51,573 nucleotides of DNA from CAVVXX01 sp052389895 (GTDB lineage: Bacteria; Pseudomonadota; Alphaproteobacteria; Micropepsales; Micropepsaceae): the NCBI GenBank assembly GCA_052389895.1, contig JBQTHM010000025.1:1-51573 (forward strand), read 5' to 3'. The position numbers and the translations under genes were made by a program. Position 1 is the first letter of the stretch; each line of letters starts with the position of its first letter. Of this stretch, positions 23,980 through 32,101 are shown in pieces. Below the pieces are notes generated by a model. It was not told the DNA's origin, ran no database searches, and saw only the letters and a program-made list of their open reading frames with translations.

Positions 23980-25569
23980 ATGGGCATTGGGAATTCCGTA
24001 TTGGCGGGCCGCCACAGCCCGTTCATGTTCTGGCTGGGCACGGTCGCCGTAACGGTCGGCGTTCTGCTTCATCTGCCAATGTTCCTGGCATCCGCCCCAA
24101 TGCACTACGTGATGGCCGACATGCCAATGGATCCCTGGATGATCTTTGGCATGATCCTGATTGTGGGCGGCGTTGCTATTGCCAGTTATGGCCTTTTGCC
24201 GCCCAAGCCCGTTCGTGACCCCGAACAAACCGAAGAAATTTCCATCGAGGCCGCCAGCGAAGGCGAACTGTCACGCACGCATTGGATTTTGATGGGGACG
24301 CTGGTCGTAGGCCTTGTCATCGACACGATGAAGCCGGCAACGCTGGGCCTGCTGCTGCCCGGCATGATGGCCGAATACAATCTGCCCCATTCGACTATCG
24401 CGCTGTTTCCGCTTTCGGCAATGACAGGGCTTGTCCTTGGCTCCGTTGTTTGGGGCTATCTCGCTGATTTCTATGGCCGCCGCGCGGCGATTCTGCTTTC
24501 CGCAGTCATGTTCGCCGGCACGTCCATCTGCGGGTTCATGCCGTCGTTCGAATGGAACATGTTTATGTGTTTCCTCATGGGCGCATCCGCGGGCGGCATG
24601 CTGCCCGTCTGTTATGCGCTGCTGACGGAGACGGTGCCGACGAAACACCGTGGGTGGATCTTGGTGCTCGTCGGAGGTTTGGGAACGGTCGGCGGATTCC
24701 TCGTCGCGACATGGTTTTCAAGCATCCTTCAGCCCGATTTCGGCTGGCGCATTATGTGGTTCCTCGGCCTGCCGACGGGGCTGATTTTGGCGGCGCTTAA
24801 CCGCTTCATTCCCGAGTCGTCGAAATTCCTGCTGCTGCAGGGCCGAGCCGAAGAGGCGGCTGCGATAATGCGCCGCTTTGGCTCGGTGGTGCGCACAAAG
24901 ATGCGCGCGGTCAAGCTCGTTCGTGATCCGGTGCCGGGCATCTCGCTGCTGACCTCTCTGAAATACGTCGGCACGACTTCTGCTCTCGTGCTGACCGGTG
25001 TTGGTTGGGGGTTGCTGAATTTTGGTCTGCTGCTTTGGCTTCCAGCCAGCCTGGAAGCTAAAGGGTTTGACATCGTCATGACGAGCGAGCTGCTCGCCAA
25101 GTCCGCCTTTATCGCGCTGCCGGTAATGTTCCTTGCCGCGTATGCCTACAATCAGTGGAGCACGAAGTGGTGCCTCGTGGGGATGCTTGCAATTTGCGGC
25201 GCCGGACTGCTCGGCATACTTCAGATGGATACCGCCGTGTTCGGCGGACTGGATAATCCAGTCCTTTTCATGGCTCTGCTGGTGATTGGCGCGAACGGGA
25301 TCGTCGCCACGATTCTTCCTTATGCCGCCGAGAATTATCCGCTCCATGTTCGCGGCCGCGCCACAGGCGTCGTGGCGGCCAGCACCAAATTGGGCGGCAT
25401 GGGCGCCCAGGTCATCACTGCGCTGGGGGTCTACCCCTCTCTGGCAACCACGTCCTTGGCACTCATGGTTCCCGTACTCGGTGCTATCCTTCTCATCGGG
25501 TATTTTGGAAGGGAGACGCGCGGGGTCGTTTTGCGCGATGTAGACTTCACCGATGCGGCTTGGGGTTGA
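23980..25569 (+). CDS. MFS transporter
   Basis: A 529-residue membrane protein. Two N-terminal helices (about 14-34 and 50-70) precede a standard 12-helix major facilitator core starting near residue 108 (WILMGTLVVGLVIDTMKPAT). Core motifs seen are GSVVWGYLADFYGRRAAILL (motif A, loop 2-3) and PVCYALLTETVPTKHRGWIL (the metabolite:proton symporter type with E and R in loop 4-5), then RFIPESSKFLLLQGRAEEA in the central loop. This places it near the aromatic-acid or sugar symporter groups. It precedes HMG-CoA lyase by 68 bases in the same direction, so it may carry a carboxylate feeding the same pathway; that is inference. Confidence 0.85.
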   Translation: MGIGNSVLAGRHSPFMFWLGTVAVTVGVLLHLPMFLASAPMHYVMADMPMDPWMIFGMILIVGGVAIASYGLLPPKPVRDPEQTEEISIEAASEGELSRTHWILMGTLVVGLVIDTMKPATLGLLLPGMMAEYNLPHSTIALFPLSAMTGLVLGSVVWGYLADFYGRRAAILLSAVMFAGTSICGFMPSFEWNMFMCFLMGASAGGMLPVCYALLTETVPTKHRGWILVLVGGLGTVGGFLVATWFSSILQPDFGWRIMWFLGLPTGLILAALNRFIPESSKFLLLQGRAEEAAAIMRRFGSVVRTKMRAVKLVRDPVPGISLLTSLKYVGTTSALVLTGVGWGLLNFGLLLWLPASLEAKGFDIVMTSELLAKSAFIALPVMFLAAYAYNQWSTKWCLVGMLAICGAGLLGILQMDTAVFGGLDNPVLFMALLVIGANGIVATILPYAAENYPLHVRGRATGVVAASTKLGGMGAQVITALGVYPSLATTSLALMVPVLGAILLIGYFGRETRGVVLRDVDFTDAAWG

Positions 25570-25637
25570 ACCCGGGTTACGCGAAGGCCGCTTGAGTCCT
25601 ATATATCGTTTCTGGTCACGCAACGGCCAATGAACCG

Positions 25638-26531
25638 ATGCCGGTGAAAATTGTCGAAGTAGGGCCGCGTGACGGGCTGCAGAACGAACCACGCCCGTTG
25701 GCCCCTGAAACTCGGATCGAGCTGATCGAGCGCCTCGCTGCCACGGGGTTGACGGTGGTCGAGGCGGGCGCCTTCGTGTCGCCCAGGCGAATTCCACAAA
25801 TGGCTGACAGCGACAAAGTGCTGAAGGGCATAAAGCGCAAGTCCGGTGTGCGCTATCCCGTGCTCGTGCCCAATGAACAGGGCTTCGATGCGGCGTTAGC
25901 GGCTGGTGCCGATGAAATCGCGATCTTTGGCGCCGCGTCGGAGTCGTTCTCGCAGCACAATATCAACTGTTCCATCGAGGAGTCGTTTCAGCGTTTCACC
26001 GTAGTATGCGACAAGGCGAAGAAAGCGGGCGTGCGTGTGCGCGGCTACATCTCCTGCGTGCTCGGCTGTCCCTATGAAGGCGAGGTCCCTGTCGCGAAGG
26101 TCGTGGGCGTCGCGACCCGGATGGTCAAACTTGGTTGTTACGAGATTTCGCTGGGCGACACGATCGGTGTTGGCACCCCGAAGCGCGCCAAGGAAATGGT
26201 CAAGGCGGTTGCGCAGAGCGTGCCCACGCAGGACCTCGCCGTGCACTTCCACGACACTTACGGCCAAGCACTCGCCAATATTCTTGCGGCGCTGGAAGAA
26301 GGCGTGCGCACGGCCGACAGTTCGGTTGCCGGCCTTGGCGGCTGCCCTTATGCGCCCGGCGCGTCCGGCAACGTGGCGAGCGAGGACGTCGTCTATATGC
26401 TGGAGGGGCTCGGCATGCACCCGGGCGTCGATCTGGACGCGCTTGCGCACACTGGCGCGTGGATTTCAAAGGCGCTGGGCCGCGAAACCGCGAGCAAGGC
26501 CGGCCGCGCACTAGCTGCGCATTGGGCCTAA
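25638..26531 (+). CDS. mvaB: Hydroxymethylglutaryl-CoA lyase
   Basis: The 297-residue TIM-barrel enzyme splits HMG-CoA to acetoacetate and acetyl-CoA, the last step of leucine degradation. Signatures: VEVGPRDGLQNE at the N-terminus (catalytic Arg/Asp), EAGAFVSPRRIPQMADSDKV, VHFHDTYGQALANI (metal-binding His pair) and GLGGCPYAPGASGNVASEDV (catalytic Cys loop, about 234-253). Length is normal. It follows the MFS gene and may form an operon with it. Together with the branched-chain dehydrogenase at 47,939 onward it supports leucine catabolism, though the intervening acyl-CoA carboxylase genes are not in the window. Confidence 0.93.
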   Translation: MPVKIVEVGPRDGLQNEPRPLAPETRIELIERLAATGLTVVEAGAFVSPRRIPQMADSDKVLKGIKRKSGVRYPVLVPNEQGFDAALAAGADEIAIFGAASESFSQHNINCSIEESFQRFTVVCDKAKKAGVRVRGYISCVLGCPYEGEVPVAKVVGVATRMVKLGCYEISLGDTIGVGTPKRAKEMVKAVAQSVPTQDLAVHFHDTYGQALANILAALEEGVRTADSSVAGLGGCPYAPGASGNVASEDVVYMLEGLGMHPGVDLDALAHTGAWISKALGRETASKAGRALAAHWA

Positions 26532-26574
26532 ACAAGAATCCGCCCGGCAACGTAAATGAAAATTAAGCAACCAA

Positions 26575-26886
26575 TTGATTAGCGAAACTTGGCGCTCTCT
26601 GTTGTCGGTGAGCGCATGCGCTGCCATCGGCATCCTCACGCTGGTGGCGACGGGCGCGGCGTACGCCAAGGGCGGAAATAGTGGGCGGCACGGAAACTTT
26701 AGCGGTAAATCGGCTGCCCATATGAGCAGCAAAGGCTTTGAGAATACCAATGGCCCGAACGCGTCAAATCGCGTGTTCGGCCTTGATCGGGCTCAACAAC
26801 GCATGAGCACGCAAGGCATTGCGCATAGCAAAACGGCCAATGGCCCCGGTCACACGAAGACTAATGCGACGTCGCCTCCCGACTGA
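26575..26886 (+). CDS. Small secreted Asn/Ser/His-rich protein
   Basis: A 103-residue frame with a signal peptide (ACAAIGILTLVATGAAYA, cleavage before KGG) and a hydrophilic, low-complexity mature part with GGNSGRHGNFSGKSAAHMSS and repeated AHSKTANGPGHTK-like runs. No family is recognised. The TTG at 26575 has no good ribosome site; a GTG some 30 bases later would shorten the pre-signal region, so the start is uncertain. The mature protein is probably disordered. Confidence 0.5.
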   Translation: MISETWRSLLSVSACAAIGILTLVATGAAYAKGGNSGRHGNFSGKSAAHMSSKGFENTNGPNASNRVFGLDRAQQRMSTQGIAHSKTANGPGHTKTNATSPPD

Positions 26887-27059
26887 TGATCACGCTATGT
26901 TTCTTAGCGAGATTGGGTGTCATTCGGGAGGAAGCATGCGCGCCCCTGCGGCCGTGGGCGCGGCCGCACGCGCCGGTCGGCTTGGCCAATTCCGCCATCG
27001 CGGGTGACGCACTTGGAAAATTTGCCTAATCTCTAGCCCACATCATTGGGTGGAATGTC

Positions 27060-27461
27060 GTGAGGGTATCTAGGGGGTCAAGACATCTCAGCGCGCGCGC
27101 CAGAGTAGCGCACGTTTCGCCAGCGCGTCTGTTTTTCACCGTCCTCGTGCTCGTCGCCTTTGGGTTGCAAGCGTACGTCGCCCAGACGCATGTTCACTTT
27201 GCGGTAGCAGGTGCGCCTCTCTCCAGTGAAAACGGTTCTACGGCTTCCGATAAGCCCGGTGATCCTCTTCGCCCCAGCCCCCATCAGCTGACCTGTCCGC
27301 TTTGCCAGCAGCTTGCTCACAACGGACCAGCCGTTCTTCCGGCAAGTCTCGCGTCGGTCGCGCCGGCATCTGCTTTCGTCGAATACGTCACACACGAAAC
27401 GGCACGCCACTTCCACTCTCCCACTCATATCTGGCAGGGCCGCGCGCCCCCGCCGGCCTAG
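27060..27461 (+). CDS. DUF2946-like membrane-anchored protein
   Basis: A 133-residue protein with a basic N-terminus, one hydrophobic segment (RLFFTVLVLVAFGLQAYVAQ, about 23-42), a linker with HVHF and a C-terminal CPLCQQLAHNGPAVLP motif followed by a His-rich end (HETARHFHSPTHIWQG). A single membrane segment, a CxxC motif and late His residues are typical of DUF2946, whose members are often found beside metal-uptake TonB receptors. A receptor of the ZnuD type lies 111 bases downstream on the same strand, so a role in metal handling is likely. GTG start at 27060. Confidence 0.65.
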   Translation: MRVSRGSRHLSARARVAHVSPARLFFTVLVLVAFGLQAYVAQTHVHFAVAGAPLSSENGSTASDKPGDPLRPSPHQLTCPLCQQLAHNGPAVLPASLASVAPASAFVEYVTHETARHFHSPTHIWQGRAPPPA

Positions 27462-27480
27462 CTCCCATCTCGAAAAGTCG

Positions 27481-27523
27481 GCCGGCCGGCATGAAAGCGA
27501 AAATCGTTTTCATGCCCGGCGGC
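27481..27523 (+). promoter_or_regulatory. Strong hairpin between DUF2946 gene and TonB receptor
   Basis: GGCATGAAAGCGA (27488-27500) pairs with TCGTTTTCATGCC (27504-27516) with one G-U pair and a three-base loop; flanking GC-rich bases extend the stem. There is no U-run after it, so it is not a standard terminator. It could lower read-through or shape the receptor's leader. No cobalamin-box sequence was recognised. Confidence 0.5.
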
Positions 27524-27572
27524 TAATGCCAGTCCCGGCGCGAGTCGGCACCGGCGAACACGGGGTTCGGTT

Positions 27573-29570
27573 ATGTCGGCTTTGCCACGTTGCTTTGTTT
27601 CGTTTTTTGCGTTGGCCGCAGTTGCACCCGCTGTCCTGGCTCAGGAGCCAGCGGCTATCGAGGATGTCAGCACGGTCGAAACCGTGGTCGTCACGGCGTC
27701 GCCTCTTGCGGGCAGTGCCGACCGTTTTGCTACCAGCGTCGACGTCGTCGGGCGCGAGGACATTCTTTCTAAGGGCGGCGCCAATTTGGCCGATGCGCTG
27801 GCCGGCTTGCCGGGTGTGACCGGAACGGGCACCGCCGCGGGTGCGAGCCGGCCGGTCATCCGCGGCTTCGACGCCAATCGCGTAAGACTCTTGGAGGACG
27901 GCATAGGAGCGTTCGACGCATCCGATATGGCACCCGATCACGGCGTTCCCATAGATCCGCTTTCGGCTCAGCGCATTGAGATCGTGCGTGGCGCGGCAAC
28001 GCTACGCTATGGCAGCCAGGCGATAGGGGGCGTCGTTAATGCCATAAACTACCGTGTGCCGCTGGCGCTGCCCGAAGATGGATTCAGTGGCGAGGCCAGC
28101 GGAATTTACGGCACCAATGCCGGGCTCTGGCAGGGCTCGGCGATGGCGGACATGCGTCTCGGGCAGTTTGCGCTGCATGCGGACGCGTTTGCACGCGATG
28201 CCGGTGACTACGACACACCCAAGGGGCGCATGGCGAACTCGTTTGTCGAAAACCGTGGCTATTCCCTAGGCGGCTCCTACTTCTTCGGCAAGAGCCGTAT
28301 AGGCGCCGCGATCATCCAATACGACGCCGATTACGGCATTCCCGCCGAAGAGGCGCATATCGAAATGCAGCAGACCAAAGCGCTGACGCGTTCCTCCTTC
28401 GCGCTTGATGCCGGCGCACTGCAAACTCTAAATGTGGATGCAGGCTATGCCGATTACGAGCACCATGAAGTGGAGGACGGCGCCGCGCTGGCTACATTCA
28501 AAAACAAGGAGTGGGATGCGCGTGCCGAAGCGCTGTTTGGTGAAATCGGCCCGCTTGCAGCGAGTGCGCTCGGCGTCCAGCTCCAGCGCCGGGATTTCTC
28601 AGGTTTGGGCGCGGCCGCCGATTTTCTCCTGCCGACGCGCACGCTTTCACAGGCGGTATTCGGCTTTACTGAGGTACCGTTGACCGGGCGCGTAACCTTG
28701 CAGGCTGGCGCGCGCGCCGAACACGTGACGGTGGACGGAACCTCGCCGGTGACAGACGAACAAACCAAGCCGTCGTTTGTCCCAGTTAGCGGGTCCATCG
28801 GGCTGGTATTTAAGCCGGTTGAGGGCCTGACCGTGGGATTGACTGCGTCGAGCGCAGCCCGTGCGCCCGCCCAAACAGAGCTGTTCGCCCATGGCCCGCA
28901 CGAAGCCACCGGCACGTTTGAAATCGGCGACCCCGACCTGAAAATTGAGCGCGCCAATTCGCTGGAAGCAACTCTCCGCTACCGCAATTCTGAAATGGAA
29001 GCGGAGGCTTCGCTCTGGAGCGCGTGGTTCGATGGCTACATCTTTAGCCGGCTCACCGGGCGCACCTGCGATGAGGACGGGAACTGCCTGCCGGCGGACT
29101 CGGAGGAGTTCAAAGAACTCTTTTATGAACAACGCAACGCCCATTTCTATGGTGCCGAAGCAAAGGCGTCGTACGCACTCTACCGCAATCTGGATCAGGC
29201 GCTTACCGCTGATTTTCTGACGGACTTCGTTCGCGCCAAGTTCGACGATGGCACCAATGTGCCGCGTATCCCTCCTTATCGTCTGGGCGCGGGCCTGTCT
29301 TGGGAAGACGACGACTGGGATGCGGGCTTCATGTTCGTGTATTCCGGCCGTCAGGATGACGTCGAACCACCGGAAACACCGACACCCGGCTTTGCCGATC
29401 TGGATGCGCGCATCGCATGGCGGCCGTTTTCGTCAACCCCTGAAGTCGAGATTTCACTGATGGGGCACAATCTGACGGATGCAGTGCAACGCAATGCCGT
29501 CGCACTGAACAAGGATGAAGTGATCCTCCCGGGGCGCAACATCCGGCTCGTGTTGCGCACGACGTTTTAA
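27573..29570 (+). CDS. TonB-dependent receptor, ZnuD-like (probable metal uptake)
   Basis: The 665-residue outer-membrane receptor has a signal peptide (1-23, ending VLA), the ETVVVTASPL segment, and a plug (about 45-160) with PVIRGFDANRVRLLEDGIGA, SDMAPDHGVPIDPLSAQRIE and IVRGAATLRYGSQAIGGVVN. The DxSDxxxDHGVP run is characteristic of the ZnuD group that imports zinc or heme. The barrel ends GRNIRLVLRTTF with the expected C-terminal Phe. Asp/His/Glu-rich loops (EHHEVEDG) suit metal capture. It follows the DUF2946 gene and a hairpin, and no Zur box was identified by eye. The metal is inferred, not shown. Confidence 0.88.
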   Translation: MSALPRCFVSFFALAAVAPAVLAQEPAAIEDVSTVETVVVTASPLAGSADRFATSVDVVGREDILSKGGANLADALAGLPGVTGTGTAAGASRPVIRGFDANRVRLLEDGIGAFDASDMAPDHGVPIDPLSAQRIEIVRGAATLRYGSQAIGGVVNAINYRVPLALPEDGFSGEASGIYGTNAGLWQGSAMADMRLGQFALHADAFARDAGDYDTPKGRMANSFVENRGYSLGGSYFFGKSRIGAAIIQYDADYGIPAEEAHIEMQQTKALTRSSFALDAGALQTLNVDAGYADYEHHEVEDGAALATFKNKEWDARAEALFGEIGPLAASALGVQLQRRDFSGLGAAADFLLPTRTLSQAVFGFTEVPLTGRVTLQAGARAEHVTVDGTSPVTDEQTKPSFVPVSGSIGLVFKPVEGLTVGLTASSAARAPAQTELFAHGPHEATGTFEIGDPDLKIERANSLEATLRYRNSEMEAEASLWSAWFDGYIFSRLTGRTCDEDGNCLPADSEEFKELFYEQRNAHFYGAEAKASYALYRNLDQALTADFLTDFVRAKFDDGTNVPRIPPYRLGAGLSWEDDDWDAGFMFVYSGRQDDVEPPETPTPGFADLDARIAWRPFSSTPEVEISLMGHNLTDAVQRNAVALNKDEVILPGRNIRLVLRTTF

Positions 29571-29591
29571 CGGGGACGCGGCAAGCCGCGG

Positions 29592-30149
29592 TCAGGCGCC
29601 TGAAACGACGCGGAAGCGCTTCAGTTGCAGGAGCGCCGGTTCCCAACCAGGGGCGATCTCGAGTGCTTTTTTCAGATCGAGATAGGCTCCCTTGACGTCG
29701 CCCAAATCCTCTTTAGCTAAGGCGCGATCGTAATACCCAAGTTGCGGCTGCCTGAGACCGACCTTGATGCTCATGTTAACAGCCTCAAGAGCCTCGCGTG
29801 GCCGTCCCATTTCACGCAGAGCCACGGCGCGATTGAGATGGGCTTCACCTAGGCGATCATAAGTGGCGATGCTTTCCTCGCAATCGGCCACGCCGCCTTC
29901 GAGGTCGCCCTTGAGTATGCGAAGCGCACTGCGGTTAATGAGCGTTGCGGCACGGTCGCGTGGCATAAGGTCGGATTTCAGCGCGAATGTGCAGACGCCT
30001 ACGGCCGTTGTGTCGCGGGCCCTGGCGGCCCAATAACAGTCCTGGGCCGAGCTGTTCACCGTAACAACCAGCGTCGCCCCCGATGCGGGCGGCGAAGGGG
30101 CAAGCACGCACGCCGTGATGAGAGCAAGCGGAAACATCGTCTTGCGCAT
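29592..30149 (-). CDS. Secreted TPR-repeat protein
   Basis: A 185-residue protein with a signal peptide (about 1-24, ending ASG|A). Two cysteines near residues 38 and 52 (SSAQDCYWAAR, GVCTFAL) precede tandem TPR-like helical pairs: RDRAATLINRSALRILKGDL, DRLGEAHLNRAVALREMGRP and LGYYDRALAKEDLGDVKGAY, ending near LKKALEIAPGWEPALLQLKR. TPRs serve protein contacts in the periplasm. The ATG at 30149 follows GGGAGG. The open frame extends to 30593 but that part overlaps the divergent aminotransferase promoter and gene and is not used. Partner unknown. Confidence 0.8.
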   Translation of the reverse strand: MRKTMFPLALITACVLAPSPPASGATLVVTVNSSAQDCYWAARARDTTAVGVCTFALKSDLMPRDRAATLINRSALRILKGDLEGGVADCEESIATYDRLGEAHLNRAVALREMGRPREALEAVNMSIKVGLRQPQLGYYDRALAKEDLGDVKGAYLDLKKALEIAPGWEPALLQLKRFRVVSGA

Positions 30150-30321
30150 GACACCGGGCCTCCCGTCCCAAAGAAGACAATCCGATGCTGGACAGAGGCA
30201 ATGATGCGCCCATTCGCGCCGTCTTTCCACAGAAAGAAGGTTGCACGCTTGTCTTTTCATGGTGACTTGCACAGCGCGCGCGTGGCCGATTAGCTGGCAA
30301 ATTCCGTGGACCTGACCGTAT

Positions 30322-31539
30322 ATGACGCAGCTTCCGCCCAGGTTCCTGTCAGATGCGCTGAACCGCATAAGGCCCGCAGCCACCGTCGCGATGAGCCAAA
30401 AGGCCCGCGCGCTTAAGGCACAGGGGCGCGATGTGATTGGCCTTGCCGCAGGGGAACCCGACTTCGATACCCCGGACCACATCAAGGAAGCGGCCGTGGC
30501 CGCGATTCGCCGCGGCGAAACGAAATATACCGACGTGGAAGGCATTCCCGAATTGCGCGCCGCCATCGCGCGCAAATTCACACGCGACAACAATCTCGAT
30601 TATGCGCCGGAACAGTGTTTCGTGGCGCCTGGCGGCAAGGCAGTGATCTATACGGCGTTAATGGCAACACTGAACGCGGGAGACGAAGTGATCGTAACTG
30701 CGCCATATTGGGTCAGCTATCCCGACATCGTATTGCTTGCCGGCGGCAGACCAGTGGTTGTGGAAACGCGTCTCGAAGACGGTTTTTGCCTGATGCCGGA
30801 TTCGCTTGAGAAAGCGATCACGCACAAGTCGAAGTGGCTCATATTTAACCAGCCCGGCAATCCTTCCGGAGCGTGTTACGCACCCGAGCAGTTGCGTGCC
30901 GTGGCTGCCGTGCTGCTTCGCCATCCACATGTGTGGGTGCTGACAGACGACATGTACGAGCATCTCGTATTCGACGGGATTCGATTTTATACGCTAGCCG
31001 AAATCGCACCCGCGCTTTTCCCCAGAACGCTGACGATGAACGGAGTATCGAAAGCGTACGCGATGACCGGCTGGCGCATCGGTTATTGCGGCGGTCCGTT
31101 GCCGCTCATTCAGGCGATGGCAAAGCTGCAGTCGCAGACCGTTTCGAACGCGAGCTCGATCGCGCAATGGGCCGCAGTCGAAGCACTGAACGGGCCGCAG
31201 GAGCAAGTCATCCGATTTCAAAAGGCGTTCGAGGAACGGCGCGACCTTGTTGTTTCCATGCTCAACCAGGCTATTGGCGTGGAATGTGCGAAGCCGCAAG
31301 GCGCGTTTTACGTCTATCCTTCGATCCGCAAGCTGATTGGCAAGACGACGCCGTCGGGAAAGACCATCGCGAACGACGAAGACTTCGGAACCGAGTTGCT
31401 GGAATCCGAGGGCGTTGCGATCGTACACGGCGCGGCCTTCGGGTTATCGCCATTTTTCCGCGTGTCCTACGCGACGTCGAACGAGGTACTGGAAGAAGCA
31501 TGCCGCCGCATCCAGCGCTTCTGCGGCAATCTCAGATGA
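30322..31539 (+). CDS. Aspartate/aromatic aminotransferase (class I)
   Basis: A 405-residue fold-type I PLP enzyme. Motifs: GEPDFDTPDHIKEAA (40s), YTDVEGIPELRAAIA, GGKAVIYTALMA (PLP phosphate), NQPGNPSG with N180, TDDMYEHL, and SKAYAMTGWRIGY with K244 as the Schiff-base lysine; a late Arg (FFRVSYAT) binds the alpha-carboxylate. It would move amino groups between amino acids and 2-oxo acids, most likely aspartate/2-oxoglutarate as in the prokaryotic type I-beta group. Exact specificity cannot be read. It ends eight bases into the convergent carbonic-anhydrase-like gene. Confidence 0.9.
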   Translation: MTQLPPRFLSDALNRIRPAATVAMSQKARALKAQGRDVIGLAAGEPDFDTPDHIKEAAVAAIRRGETKYTDVEGIPELRAAIARKFTRDNNLDYAPEQCFVAPGGKAVIYTALMATLNAGDEVIVTAPYWVSYPDIVLLAGGRPVVVETRLEDGFCLMPDSLEKAITHKSKWLIFNQPGNPSGACYAPEQLRAVAAVLLRHPHVWVLTDDMYEHLVFDGIRFYTLAEIAPALFPRTLTMNGVSKAYAMTGWRIGYCGGPLPLIQAMAKLQSQTVSNASSIAQWAAVEALNGPQEQVIRFQKAFEERRDLVVSMLNQAIGVECAKPQGAFYVYPSIRKLIGKTTPSGKTIANDEDFGTELLESEGVAIVHGAAFGLSPFFRVSYATSNEVLEEACRRIQRFCGNLR

Positions 31540-32050
31540 TGCGCTCCGCCTTGCCGTCCAGCGCCATCAAATAGTATTCGGAGCTTAGGCTCGGCTGCTT
31601 CTGTCCCAGTGCCGTCTTCAGCTGCATCATCACCTGTTTGTGCTGCGCGGTTTCGGCCGCGCGCTCGGAGGCGAAGTCCTTGCCGAAAGCAACCTTGTAT
31701 GCGCCGCAGTCGCGGTGATCGAGCACAATCACTTTCTTGATGTGATGCAGATCCTTGGCGATCTGCACATGATCCCAAAAAGCGGCATTGGAAGAGGGAA
31801 ATTTCGGCGAAACGGCCGCCAGTGCCGCGCCCGCGAGGCCGACATGGTCATATTCGTTTTCAAGGTGCAGAGTGTCATCGAAGAATTTCACGGTCTCGTC
31901 CACCAGCCGGTAGTCCATGCAGCTGATGGCAAGCGCTTCGGCATGCCCCGCGGCCCGCGCGGCCCAGGGAAAAACGCTGATGCTCAACGCGGATACGGCA
32001 AGAAGATCGAAATTTCGCCGATTTACCTGCGGCAATTCCAGTTGGCACAT
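31532..32050 (-). CDS. Tat-exported beta-carbonic-anhydrase-like protein
   Basis: The 172-residue protein starts with a twin-arginine signal (NRRNFDLLAVSALSISVF, cleavage near ARA). The mature part keeps the beta-carbonic-anhydrase zinc set: CMDYR (C44, D46, R48) and DHRDCGAYK (H112, C115). The rest is shorter than classical enzymes (about 200-220), so the active-site loops may be reduced. Export through Tat fits a protein that folds with its metal in the cytoplasm. The ATG at 32050 has GGGGGCG before it; a TTG 12 bases upstream is possible. It overlaps the convergent aminotransferase by eight bases. Catalytic activity is not certain. Confidence 0.75.
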   Translation of the reverse strand: MCQLELPQVNRRNFDLLAVSALSISVFPWAARAAGHAEALAISCMDYRLVDETVKFFDDTLHLENEYDHVGLAGAALAAVSPKFPSSNAAFWDHVQIAKDLHHIKKVIVLDHRDCGAYKVAFGKDFASERAAETAQHKQVMMQLKTALGQKQPSLSSEYYLMALDGKAERII

Positions 32051-32101
32051 GTCCGCCCCCAAGAGAGTTGCCGAAGTATAGCGGCTTGCGCGGCGGAAGA
32101 C

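Noticed and set aside
27481..27572. Cobalamin riboswitch before the TonB receptor
   Set aside because: Only a single strong hairpin was found; the conserved B12-box and the other helices could not be recognised.
29577..29590. Terminator between the ZnuD-like receptor and the TPR gene
   Set aside because: CGCGGCAAGCCGCG is a perfect short palindrome, but the loop is only two bases and no T-run follows on either strand.
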